Positions 35,534 through 44,230 of a stretch of 62,933 nucleotides of DNA are shown piece by piece; the first letter of the stretch is position 1; every line of letters starts with the position of its first letter. A program made the position numbers and the translations under genes. This stretch comes from JAKJEP01 sp964580995 (GTDB taxonomy: Bacteria; Planctomycetota; Phycisphaerae; Sedimentisphaerales; SM23-30): NCBI GenBank assembly GCA_964580995.1, contig CAZOMV010000020.1, positions 1-62,933 on the forward strand, given 5' to 3'. The notes under the pieces were generated by a model. That model worked only from the letters and a program-made list of their open reading frames with translations. It was not told the origin of the DNA and made no database searches.

Positions 35534-35578
35534 GGGCGACTTGACCAAAATCACTGTCTGACTTCGGCCAGGTCGCCC
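35534..35578 (-). other. Long stem-loop between tuf and rpmG
   Basis: On the minus strand GGGCGAC and GTCGCCC form seven pairs, continued after one mismatch by TGGCC/GGTCA, around a ~19-nt loop. No T-run follows, so it is more likely a processing or mRNA-stability hairpin behind the highly expressed tuf gene than a terminator. Confidence 0.5.
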
Positions 35579-35662
35579 CTGATTATTTCCTGCATTTTTC
35601 CTTATTTTCAATCGAATCACATATATCCACAAAACGCCGCAAACCGATCCGGAACACCTGCG

Positions 35663-36868
35663 TTAGGCGAGTACTTTGGTCACTACGCCGGCACCGACCG
35701 TTCGGCCGCCTTCTCGTACCGCAAAACGAAGACCTTCTTCCATCGCGATGGGGGTGATGATCTCGATTTCCGCGGTAATATTATCACCAGGCATGCACAT
35801 TTCGGCGCCGCCGAGAAGTTTCAAACCGCCGGTAACGTCGGTCGTACGGAAAAAGTACTGAGGACGATAACCCGTAAAGAACGGGGTATGCCGGCCGCCT
35901 TCCTCTTTGGTCAACACATAAATCTCGCCTTCAAACTTGGAATGAGGAGTAATCGAACCCGGCTTGGCCAAAACCTGGCCACGCTCGAGATTTTCCTTCT
36001 CAACTCCACGCAATAGACAACCCACATTATCGCCCGCCTGGCCGAAATCCATTGTCTTGTTAAACATTTCTACGCCGGTGACCGTGGTCTTACGGGTATC
36101 CGTTAAACCGACAATCTCGATTTCCTCGCCAACCCGGATCGATCCACGCTCAATACGGCCCGTTCCTACCGTACCACGGCCTTTAATGGAGAACACGTCT
36201 TCCACGGGCATCAGGAACGGCTTGTCCACTTCCCGAACCGGTTCGGGAATATAGCTGTCAATCGCATCCATCAGTTCCTGGATACATTTGGTCTTTTCCG
36301 GATCCTTGGGGTTATTCAGGGCTTCGCTGGCGGCTCCTTTGATAACCGGAACATTGTCGCCATCGAATTCATACTTGCTGAGCAATTCCCGGATTTCCAG
36401 TTCCACCAGTTCCAGCAATTCCGGATCATCGACCAGATCGACCTTGTTCAGGAACACCACAATCGCCGGCACGTTTACCTGGCGAGCCAGCAGCACATGT
36501 TCGCGAGTCTGAGGCATTGGGCCGTCCGCCGCGGATACCACCAGGATCGCCCCATCCATCTGGGCCGCTCCGGTAATCATATTCTTGATGTAATCGGCAT
36601 GACCCGGACAGTCAATATGAGCATAATGACGGTTTTCCGTCTCATACTCCTGGTGACTGGTCGCAATGGTCAGAATTTTGGTCGCATCACGACGGCCCTG
36701 GCTTTCCGATGCCTTGGCCACTTCATCATACGATACCGCCTTGCAAAAACCTTTCGCCGCCTGCACCATGGTGATCGCTGCTGTCAAGGTAGTTTTACCA
36801 TGATCAATGTGTCCAATGGTACCAACATTCACGTGAGGTTTGCTTCGTTCAAAAACCTCTTTAGCCAT
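35663..36868 (-). CDS. tuf: Translation elongation factor Tu, planctomycete-type switch I
   Basis: A 401-residue EF-Tu that brings aminoacyl-tRNA to the ribosome. G1 is GHIDHGKT (19-26), G3 DCPGHADYIKNM and G4 NKVD. Switch I differs from the usual RGITI: it reads RRDATKILTIATSHQEYETE, keeping the Mg-binding Thr67 but replacing Arg-Gly by Lys-Ile. I recall this variant from other planctomycetes. AGGAGG precedes ATG 36868. It is the first protein gene of the block, behind tRNA-Thr. Confidence 0.96.
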   Translation of the reverse strand: MAKEVFERSKPHVNVGTIGHIDHGKTTLTAAITMVQAAKGFCKAVSYDEVAKASESQGRRDATKILTIATSHQEYETENRHYAHIDCPGHADYIKNMITGAAQMDGAILVVSAADGPMPQTREHVLLARQVNVPAIVVFLNKVDLVDDPELLELVELEIRELLSKYEFDGDNVPVIKGAASEALNNPKDPEKTKCIQELMDAIDSYIPEPVREVDKPFLMPVEDVFSIKGRGTVGTGRIERGSIRVGEEIEIVGLTDTRKTTVTGVEMFNKTMDFGQAGDNVGCLLRGVEKENLERGQVLAKPGSITPHSKFEGEIYVLTKEEGGRHTPFFTGYRPQYFFRTTDVTGGLKLLGGAEMCMPGDNITAEIEIITPIAMEEGLRFAVREGGRTVGAGVVTKVLA

Positions 36869-36989
36869 CTTTTAGGTCCTCCTAAAATTTCTAGGGAGAA
36901 TTACTACTATTACCACTTCTATTGCTCGCCATCGATTCACAAAACCGACAACCGCAAAACCATTTTTACACTTTTTTACACTACTACAA

Positions 36990-37061
<72 letters not shown>

Positions 37062-37287
37062 AAAGCGAACGTTCCTGCCGCCCTGCTTTACAGGCTCAAC
37101 TTTCCGGATAGCAGCCGCGCAAAGCCTTAGCCACCGTAGAATCAAATAAGATATAAACCTGGCGACAATAATGCCAAACAAAAATCCAAAAAAAATACTT
37201 TTTTCCAAAAATTTTATCCGACGACCTCCTATGTTACATAATATTTGATTAATATTTAATAATATATGTACAATATATAACATATAT

Positions 37288-37316
37288 TAATTATCATCTA
37301 TTACACAAAAACTCAA
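37288..37316 (-). promoter_or_regulatory. Possible promoter of the tRNA-Thr/tuf block
   Basis: On the minus strand TTGAGT is followed after 15 bp by GATAAT (or after 17 bp by TAATTA), about 230 bp upstream of tRNA-Thr in a very AT-rich region (37190-37320). Several other TA-rich -10-like boxes occur nearby, so the exact promoter is uncertain. Confidence 0.3.
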
Positions 37317-37342
37317 CGTCCTGTAATCTGCTATGTTTCTAT

Positions 37343-37383
37343 AGAAAACACTGCCTTTCCAGAGCAGTCCTCCGGAAAGGCAG
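37343..37383 (-). terminator. Intrinsic terminator of the double-peptidase gene
   Basis: CTGCCTTTCC and GGAAAGGCAG form a perfect 10-bp stem (37374-37383 with 37351-37360) around a 13-nt loop; TGTTTTCTATAG follows on the minus strand. It begins 75 bp after the stop of the giant gene and separates it from the ribosomal block. Confidence 0.75.
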
Positions 37384-37458
37384 CACAGTAAAATCTAATT
37401 TTTCGCCTTGTTTGGCGAATCGCAAACCAAAACGATTCAACTCATTTATTAACAGCTA

Positions 37459-40400
37459 TTAACGACCGGATTCTCTCAGCCAGTTTTCCGCCATCTTCGC
37501 CAAATCCAGCAAGTCAACTTCGCCGTCGGCATTCACATCATTAAATTCGCACCATTTCGGCGAAACACAGCCGGAATCCGTCCAATGATTACATAATTGG
37601 GCGTAATCTTCCAGATTTACAGTCAAATCTTTATTAATATCACCGGCAATAAGCACCTGCAAATCAAAATATTCGCGAATGGTCTTGGCTGGAACCGCAC
37701 TATCGGTCACCGTAATATACACTGGATAGCTCCCTGCCTGGGTTGGTTCACCGACAAAGCAGCCGCTGGAATTGAAATCGATCCCCGGAGGCAGGAAGGT
37801 CGGAATCTCGAAAGGCGGCTCAAACAGGACCGATTCGACTCCGCTTAGGTCCAGCGGAACATCCGTATCATATTCATAAACCACAATATAATCTATCCCG
37901 TTACCCGCAGAAATTCCCACCGTAGGTTTCACCCCGGCATTCCCATCCCCATAATCAAACCGGATCTTCCCGTCGTTAAAGAGCGTCACGGAAAAGTTGC
38001 ATAGCAAACTGCTTTCCCAGCTAATCCCTTTCCAACGGATGGTTACTTGCGTGGGATTTTCTGCCGGAACCTGCTCGACATATATATCACCCACAATCGT
38101 ATTCGGCGGGGTAGGCAATTTCGTGTACAGATCCGTCCACATCGGTGCGATGATTGCATTGCTGATCAAGCCGCCGGTGGAGTTCATGGATGGTAAGCCT
38201 GTGAAGGTATCGCCCAATAACAGAAAACCATTCACATTCACTTTCATACTATCATACTGCGAACCAAAGAATGGAAAACTGAACGGCAGGTCATACCGGC
38301 TGCCCGCCGGGAACATCATATCATCCCCATACCACTCTTGCGCCGTTCCGGTTTCACCAAACAGATTTTCCTCCAGTATGGTATAAACATTATTGATCGG
38401 CGTGGCAATCCAGTTCGCATAAGGAGCAACACCCCCGGTACCGCTGAGACAAACATTCACCGGCGCACCCTCATACCAGGAATACTTTTTCGGCGGATTG
38501 ATGGTCAGGGTATTCCCTTCCCCTCCCGTTATCTTCAATTGGTACTCACCCGATGCGCCGTTATATCCGGCAATCCGAATAAAATACACCTGACCAGCAA
38601 CCATCGGCATGGTCAACTCCGACTGCTGGCTCAAAAATCCGCAGGCATCGTCATTGCAGGCAGTGGCCAGCTCATACCCCTGGCAATTGTCATACACCGC
38701 CAGCGTGGTATCAAACAAACTGCCGCACAGGCTGATCGTCACCGGTTCACTCACATCCGGCCGGTAGGCATACCACACATCCAGAATATCATAACCTCCG
38801 CCGCAGGAAGAGGTTAAAGGATCTACCGGAGTCGCCGTAGCCGTAGCCGTCGATCCGGTAACCGTTTCGCCCGTTACCGCAAAATCGCTCACCAGAATCG
38901 CACCTTCGCATTCATCATTTTCCGGCGACTCCGTTACGGTGATAATATAATCACCGTAGGAATCACTGCTGGCGGGTAATTCCTGGCCGGAAAGGTGAAT
39001 AATGGTAACGGCTACAAAAACCATCCCTTTATAATCTTCTCCCCAAGTCATGAACTCTACGCTGTTAGTCCAGGTATTATGAAGATATACTTTCTTTTCA
39101 GCGGCATTATAACCAACCCCCACCATCGTATGCCCCACCACATGCAGCATAACCGGATACCCATTGTCGATTTCCGCCATATAATCCGCAAAGGAGAATC
39201 CACCCTCTGCCACGGCGTCGATCTTTTGGGTATAGTTTTCCGCCACTTCATACCCCCGCGATTCCGCAAACAAACGCAAGCCATGGCAGGCCTCCGTTTG
39301 CGGATAACCGGCGGATTGGGATGGGACATAATCATACAGTTTGCCTGGACCATTATAGGAGAAATAAATAGTCCCGCCATCCACATTACTATCCTTTTGA
39401 CCATCCCCGTCGAAATCCCATTTCCACTGGTTGGTACCCAGAAAATCAGCCGTACAATCACCCCGGCTATGCTCTATCGCCTGACCCTGCCAGGGATCCG
39501 GACCGATTTCTTCATAGGCAATCCAGTAATCATCCACATGGCCATTGCCGGTACGACCGTCAAATCCGTCCATAGTCGCAATAATTGAGCAGGATCCCGG
39601 AATGGGATCATATATGCCCTGCCCCAAATCGGTCAGGGGGGCCTCCCCGCCGTTGGCCGGGCCGGTGTACATATTGGGGTACCCATGCAGATCATAATAC
39701 CCGAAAATCATTCCGGCCGAGGTCGCGGTACAGCCATACGTCCAGGTGGACGTCGGCACATCGGGGATCATCACCGCATCGGGGTCGGGACCAGCCATAT
39801 CCATCAGTGAACTCCAGAATATACTATAGGGAGGTACTGGCGGGCTATCCTGGCAATGATATTCGATCTGGGCCGATTCCTGCTCACTGAGCAGATCTGC
39901 TTCGGTGGAAGGGCCGCCGGAAGAACCGGTTATAAGCGGCATTCCGCTGATCCCTGCCACACGGATCAGGTAGGTTTTATCCTTTTCCATGTATATCGAC
40001 AATTTCGAATCGGTGTGCTTGCAGCCATCACAAACATTGGCATAATTCTGTTCCCAATCGTTATTAAAAGCCAGATAACTGGTTAAATCACCGCAGCTTT
40101 CATATACCCCAACCGTGGTATCCAATGATTCCTGCACACTTTCCACGGCAATGGTCACATTTCCATCTTTGCTGGGCGTGTAGGAATACCAGGTATCAAT
40201 GCTGTCATCTACCCCCTCACCCGGCGTGACAAAGGCTTCAGGTCCGTTATTGGCAAACGTAGCGGTGGCCGCAAAGGTGCTGCCCATCGTCGGAACCGCG
40301 TTTTCCAGCGCCACCGCCAGATCACAACTATCATTTACCGCACCCACCTTCCTTTCGATGGTAAGGGTATATTCCCCCTGTTCACCGTTGTATCCGCCGA

Positions 40401-43400
40401 TGCGGATCAGGTAGGTATTCCCCTCCACCAGATTCACAACCACCCGGGATTGGAATAAGCATCCCTCGTCGAGACTTTCAGCATCGTCATTACAGGCGAT
40501 GGAGGGAACCTGATTTTCAATATCATTCGGATCGGCAAAAATGCTGATCGTGGTGTCAAAAGCACTGGAACACAGGCTAAACGCGTAAAATCCCGTCACC
40601 TGGGGCGTAAAGGTATGCCAGACGTCCACCGGGTCAATCGGAACATTGTACCCATCAAAACCGGCACACTGGGAGGCAAAGGGATGCCGCTGGGCATCAC
40701 CCCGGCCGTACACCAGCGTATCCAGCGCCCCCTGGGTAGTACCGGTAATCCGAAACCCATCCGCCTCCAGCGGAATCTCCGGAACAGATCCGGCCGGATT
40801 ACCGCAACTGTATCCCGTTTCCGAATACCGCCACCCGCACCCGCCGCCGTCAAACCAGGTATCGTTATACCGGTATTGGCCGCATTCCACAGGCATCGGA
40901 TGGTCATAATCATCGTTATATACCGCTCGTTCCCGGAAAACTAAACACATCGCCTCATCCGAAGAACTGATAGCGGAAATTGAAAAATAGGAAGGGGCCG
41001 GCACTCCCCATTGATACATAACCGTACTGGGAGTGGTCATCTGATTAATGGCATTGACTCCCTCGCCATGGTACAGATCCCCGGCATCTCCCCGGTTCAC
41101 ACCTTGTTCCAGGTCAAAAAGCCCGTCCGCCTGCAAGAGCGCCGCCGTATAGTGTTCATTATCATAAGGCCATTCCCGCCCATTGGTGGCGCCTATATGG
41201 CCGGGATATCCTTCCAGGTTATTTGGCGGAACACTCAAATTATGTAAAAATCTTACATTCTCATCCATATGCCAAACCGCCAGCCCGCCCTGGGGGATGT
41301 TCTTCTCATAGCCTATCGGCTGGCGATTCTCCACCAGAAAATATTCACTGACCGATTCCGCCGGCAAGCCGTTGGGATCCGTCATACTGAAAGAGCCTAC
41401 CTGAATAAAAACCGCCGAATCCAGATCAAAAGGATTGGGATTTCCATTTTCCACATCCGCAATCACCAGCTTATATGTTACCGGCTTGGTCGGATCAAAC
41501 GGCTTATTCGGATCCAGCGTCGTCAAATCAATGTGTACGGTATATACCGGATTCACCCCATCATATTCAATATTGAGATTCGGTGAGGTGGGCCGATTTC
41601 CCCTCGGATCAAAAGGAGGATTATACTGATTCGGATCATTGGGATCGATATTCCCCTGCACTGTCAATCCCGTCGGAATATAATACCCATTGGCAAAAAC
41701 CGCAAAATGATCGAATACCTGCCCGAAGTCATCATACTCTTCCGAGGCAAAAACAAAATTAATATAGACATCGCCGGGATGAGGAATCCCATACGGTCCA
41801 AAAGTATCGGTGCTAAAAGTAATGGAGGCGGCGTCATGAGTGGGCGGATCCGCATTGGGATCCGTTGAACTGGAAATCCCTTCTATCTCCCTAAGCGCCT
41901 TGGCCAGATCGGCATCCCCTCCACCGCCAAAATCCGTCGTGGTATTGCCCAGATACGATTCCATAATCGGCCACGGATCAGCCCAGTTGGGTCCGGCTGC
42001 CGTCGCCGCGTTCCCGGTACTTAATATCACCCCTGATTCAAATGGCAGCCCCGCCGACAACCCCCCTCGAAATATCCCGATCGCATCCGGAGCCGCGGAA
42101 TAACCCAGACTTACAATCCGGAAAATAGGGTAATCAATCTGCGATTCCAGGGCCTTGACAACTTCCACCGCGGCGGGCCCCGTTCGAACCGTCAGATTAT
42201 CATAATAACAATCGATCCGGTAGGTTCCAGCCGGATCCAGCATACTGGCATTAATGTTGTAACTTCCCCATGGATCCAGATTGGGATCCTGGGTATCGAT
42301 GGCAACGGGTTGAATCCAGCCCAGCCCAGCCTTCAGCGGGGCACTCACATGCGATATATCCAGTTGATCACCGCTAAATCCCCAGCTTCCGCCGCCCATT
42401 ATGCACCAGTTTCCCACTCCTTGACTGGAACTGTCGGTATCATACAAATCGGGAAGATTAAAGGTATGATGGCCCATTTCATGTACGATAACACCAAAAC
42501 GCCCTATTTCCACCTCATCCGGATTAATCGGCAGTGGTGGCTGGGCACCCCACAGGGCAGGAGCCGTACAATAGCCCGTCGCCGCAACCCCTTCCTGGCT
42601 AATCCAGGGATCAGAGGAACCATCCCCATCCCACCAATCCGGCAGCGGACCTGAGTGGGACCAGATACGAGCAGGATTACCGTCATGCTCACCGGCGTAA
42701 CCAGAATGAATAATCACCAGCGAATCAACCAACCCAAATGAATTTGCAAAATTCGCAAAATTAACAATCGCATCCGCACGCTCCAGGGCGTGTAGCGCCA
42801 TCCAGGCAAAATTGCTGGCATAGTAACTCTCGTCCTCCGGCAGTTTGATCCACCCGACAATCGTGGTTTGGACAATCACCTGGTTATACGAGTTAATCCG
42901 GAAATACTCCCGAACACTCTTCGTCGGCTCAATCAGCGGATCCCCGCCTGTTCCATTAAACATATATTCGTAGGCACTGGGCGGCAGACCAACCTCCGGT
43001 TTTACCGTGTTTACCTCGGCCCGCGAATCGTAATGATCGTTAAAAGCTACCAAAAGTACCAGATTTCTGCGAATCGTCGGGGCGGGGCCTCCCATCGCCT
43101 GCCCGCTTCCTTCTTCCCCTTCCTCAGACACCGACCCGGCTGTTCCGGAAAAGACAGAGGCATTAAACACCGCCGCCGGATTAAACGCCGAAACCGCTTT
43201 CTGAATCTCCCGGGCAGCCTCCTCTGCCTCCTGCCGTTTTTGCAGCCGCACCGCACGGGACGGAAGAACCTTTTTCTGTAATCCCGCCGCCTGCGGATCC
43301 ACTTTCCCCACTTCCAGAGCCGTTGCCCCCAGTGTCTGGGTTCCCTGTAATTCGGCATACATATATTTCTTCGTAACTGGGTCCTGCACAACGGTATAAC

Positions 43401-43596
43401 CGTTTTGATCTTCCAGCCAGTAAAAATATTCATCGCCGCAAACCCGCAGCGTAATCTTCGTCCCATCCGGCTGCATTTTCTCATATACTTTGGGATCCGC
43501 CGTAGTCGCCCAGGCCGTTGGGCAATTCAGTACACAAAAAACCAGAACCAATAAAAATACACCTAAACTCCTCTGGAAACAACGAGATACCATCAT
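37459..43596 (-). CDS. Giant secreted protein: M6 metallopeptidase + C39-like cysteine peptidase + dockerin-like tail
   Basis: 2,045 residues. A signal peptide (VFLLVLVFCVLNCPTAWA, cleavage after ~30) and a short propeptide-like region precede an M6/immune-inhibitor-A-type peptidase with HEMGH at 372-376 and the Met-turn CIMGGGSW. A choice-of-anchor L domain (~480-745; FVFASEEYDDFGQ, DSAVFIQVG) interrupts it: the M6 C-terminal part resumes at ENRQPIGY and GLAVWHMDE (~756). PPC-like beta domains follow (~950-1235), then a C39-like papain-fold domain with Cys1289 in YGCTATSAGM, His1489 in VGHTMVGVGY and Asn1507 in LHNTWTN, then another PPC domain, a beta region with FPFFGSQYDSMKVNVNGFL, and a dockerin-like pair of EF-hand repeats (GDINKDLTVNLEDY, DVNADGEVDLLDLA). 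ATG 43596 has GGGAG upstream; TTG 43611 is rejected. Export and surface assembly are inferred. Confidence 0.85.
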   Translation of the reverse strand: MMVSRCFQRSLGVFLLVLVFCVLNCPTAWATTADPKVYEKMQPDGTKITLRVCGDEYFYWLEDQNGYTVVQDPVTKKYMYAELQGTQTLGATALEVGKVDPQAAGLQKKVLPSRAVRLQKRQEAEEAAREIQKAVSAFNPAAVFNASVFSGTAGSVSEEGEEGSGQAMGGPAPTIRRNLVLLVAFNDHYDSRAEVNTVKPEVGLPPSAYEYMFNGTGGDPLIEPTKSVREYFRINSYNQVIVQTTIVGWIKLPEDESYYASNFAWMALHALERADAIVNFANFANSFGLVDSLVIIHSGYAGEHDGNPARIWSHSGPLPDWWDGDGSSDPWISQEGVAATGYCTAPALWGAQPPLPINPDEVEIGRFGVIVHEMGHHTFNLPDLYDTDSSSQGVGNWCIMGGGSWGFSGDQLDISHVSAPLKAGLGWIQPVAIDTQDPNLDPWGSYNINASMLDPAGTYRIDCYYDNLTVRTGPAAVEVVKALESQIDYPIFRIVSLGYSAAPDAIGIFRGGLSAGLPFESGVILSTGNAATAAGPNWADPWPIMESYLGNTTTDFGGGGDADLAKALREIEGISSSTDPNADPPTHDAASITFSTDTFGPYGIPHPGDVYINFVFASEEYDDFGQVFDHFAVFANGYYIPTGLTVQGNIDPNDPNQYNPPFDPRGNRPTSPNLNIEYDGVNPVYTVHIDLTTLDPNKPFDPTKPVTYKLVIADVENGNPNPFDLDSAVFIQVGSFSMTDPNGLPAESVSEYFLVENRQPIGYEKNIPQGGLAVWHMDENVRFLHNLSVPPNNLEGYPGHIGATNGREWPYDNEHYTAALLQADGLFDLEQGVNRGDAGDLYHGEGVNAINQMTTPSTVMYQWGVPAPSYFSISAISSSDEAMCLVFRERAVYNDDYDHPMPVECGQYRYNDTWFDGGGCGWRYSETGYSCGNPAGSVPEIPLEADGFRITGTTQGALDTLVYGRGDAQRHPFASQCAGFDGYNVPIDPVDVWHTFTPQVTGFYAFSLCSSAFDTTISIFADPNDIENQVPSIACNDDAESLDEGCLFQSRVVVNLVEGNTYLIRIGGYNGEQGEYTLTIERKVGAVNDSCDLAVALENAVPTMGSTFAATATFANNGPEAFVTPGEGVDDSIDTWYSYTPSKDGNVTIAVESVQESLDTTVGVYESCGDLTSYLAFNNDWEQNYANVCDGCKHTDSKLSIYMEKDKTYLIRVAGISGMPLITGSSGGPSTEADLLSEQESAQIEYHCQDSPPVPPYSIFWSSLMDMAGPDPDAVMIPDVPTSTWTYGCTATSAGMIFGYYDLHGYPNMYTGPANGGEAPLTDLGQGIYDPIPGSCSIIATMDGFDGRTGNGHVDDYWIAYEEIGPDPWQGQAIEHSRGDCTADFLGTNQWKWDFDGDGQKDSNVDGGTIYFSYNGPGKLYDYVPSQSAGYPQTEACHGLRLFAESRGYEVAENYTQKIDAVAEGGFSFADYMAEIDNGYPVMLHVVGHTMVGVGYNAAEKKVYLHNTWTNSVEFMTWGEDYKGMVFVAVTIIHLSGQELPASSDSYGDYIITVTESPENDECEGAILVSDFAVTGETVTGSTATATATPVDPLTSSCGGGYDILDVWYAYRPDVSEPVTISLCGSLFDTTLAVYDNCQGYELATACNDDACGFLSQQSELTMPMVAGQVYFIRIAGYNGASGEYQLKITGGEGNTLTINPPKKYSWYEGAPVNVCLSGTGGVAPYANWIATPINNVYTILEENLFGETGTAQEWYGDDMMFPAGSRYDLPFSFPFFGSQYDSMKVNVNGFLLLGDTFTGLPSMNSTGGLISNAIIAPMWTDLYTKLPTPPNTIVGDIYVEQVPAENPTQVTIRWKGISWESSLLCNFSVTLFNDGKIRFDYGDGNAGVKPTVGISAGNGIDYIVVYEYDTDVPLDLSGVESVLFEPPFEIPTFLPPGIDFNSSGCFVGEPTQAGSYPVYITVTDSAVPAKTIREYFDLQVLIAGDINKDLTVNLEDYAQLCNHWTDSGCVSPKWCEFNDVNADGEVDLLDLAKMAENWLRESGR

Positions 43597-44230
43597 GATT
43601 TTCTCCCGCAAATTGGATTTATTTCTTTGATCTTATTAATACCAACCTAAATTCTTAAACCCTTATTTTTTTCCTTTTTCTCCTCGCCGGCAAGCAAAGC
43701 CCGCAATTCCTGTATTTATAACATATTTCCATCTCTATACCAAGGAAAAAATCTCGCCCGCCGCCCGAAAATGTTTTTAAACTTCCATTGGGGTTGGAAA
43801 ATTCCTGTTCCTTAAAATGGGTAAATTGACTGAACCCGCCAAAAGTCGATATTGACTTCCCAAAGCAGCTCTGGCTTTCCAATAACAAGGGTACGACGAG
43901 CTTTTGACGCTGGCGTCTAAATTGACTTACCTCCAATACCCCTACAGACCTCCTACCCCCTATATCCCCTATATCTAACGGATTTTCCCCAAATGCGATA
44001 AGATTATCGGAAATAAGTAAATAGCATTAAATATTCTGAACTTTTATCCGTAAAAAGACTTGACTGCCCAGGGGCAATTCTGGTAGGATGGGAGCAGTCA
44101 GGCATTGTAAATAATAGACTTGCCGCAACTAGTTTCCAGCCGTGAATGATATATAAAAAATATAGGGTTTTCCAACCGCACGGGGAAAAAATTGTGTTTC
44201 CTCCGTACATGGTAATTTAAGAGGTATATT
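43597..44230. promoter_or_regulatory. Divergent intergenic region between the two giant genes
   Basis: 634 bp without a convincing gene. On the plus strand TTGACT (44060-44065), 18 bp, TAGGAT (44084-44089) is a plausible promoter for the downstream surface protein. GACTGC (44062-44067) and GCAGTC (44094-44099) form an inverted repeat over it, so it may be an operator. A 93-codon frame at 43655-43936 (-) starts at TTG without a proper ribosome binding site and looks non-coding. Nothing clear is seen for the minus-strand promoter. Confidence 0.35.

Noticed and set aside
43655..43936. 93-codon frame with QRQKLVVPLLLESQSCFGKS
   Set aside because: It starts at TTG with no ribosome binding site before it, matches no family I know and lies in the divergent promoter region. 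A repeated intergenic element is possible; a genome self-search would tell.
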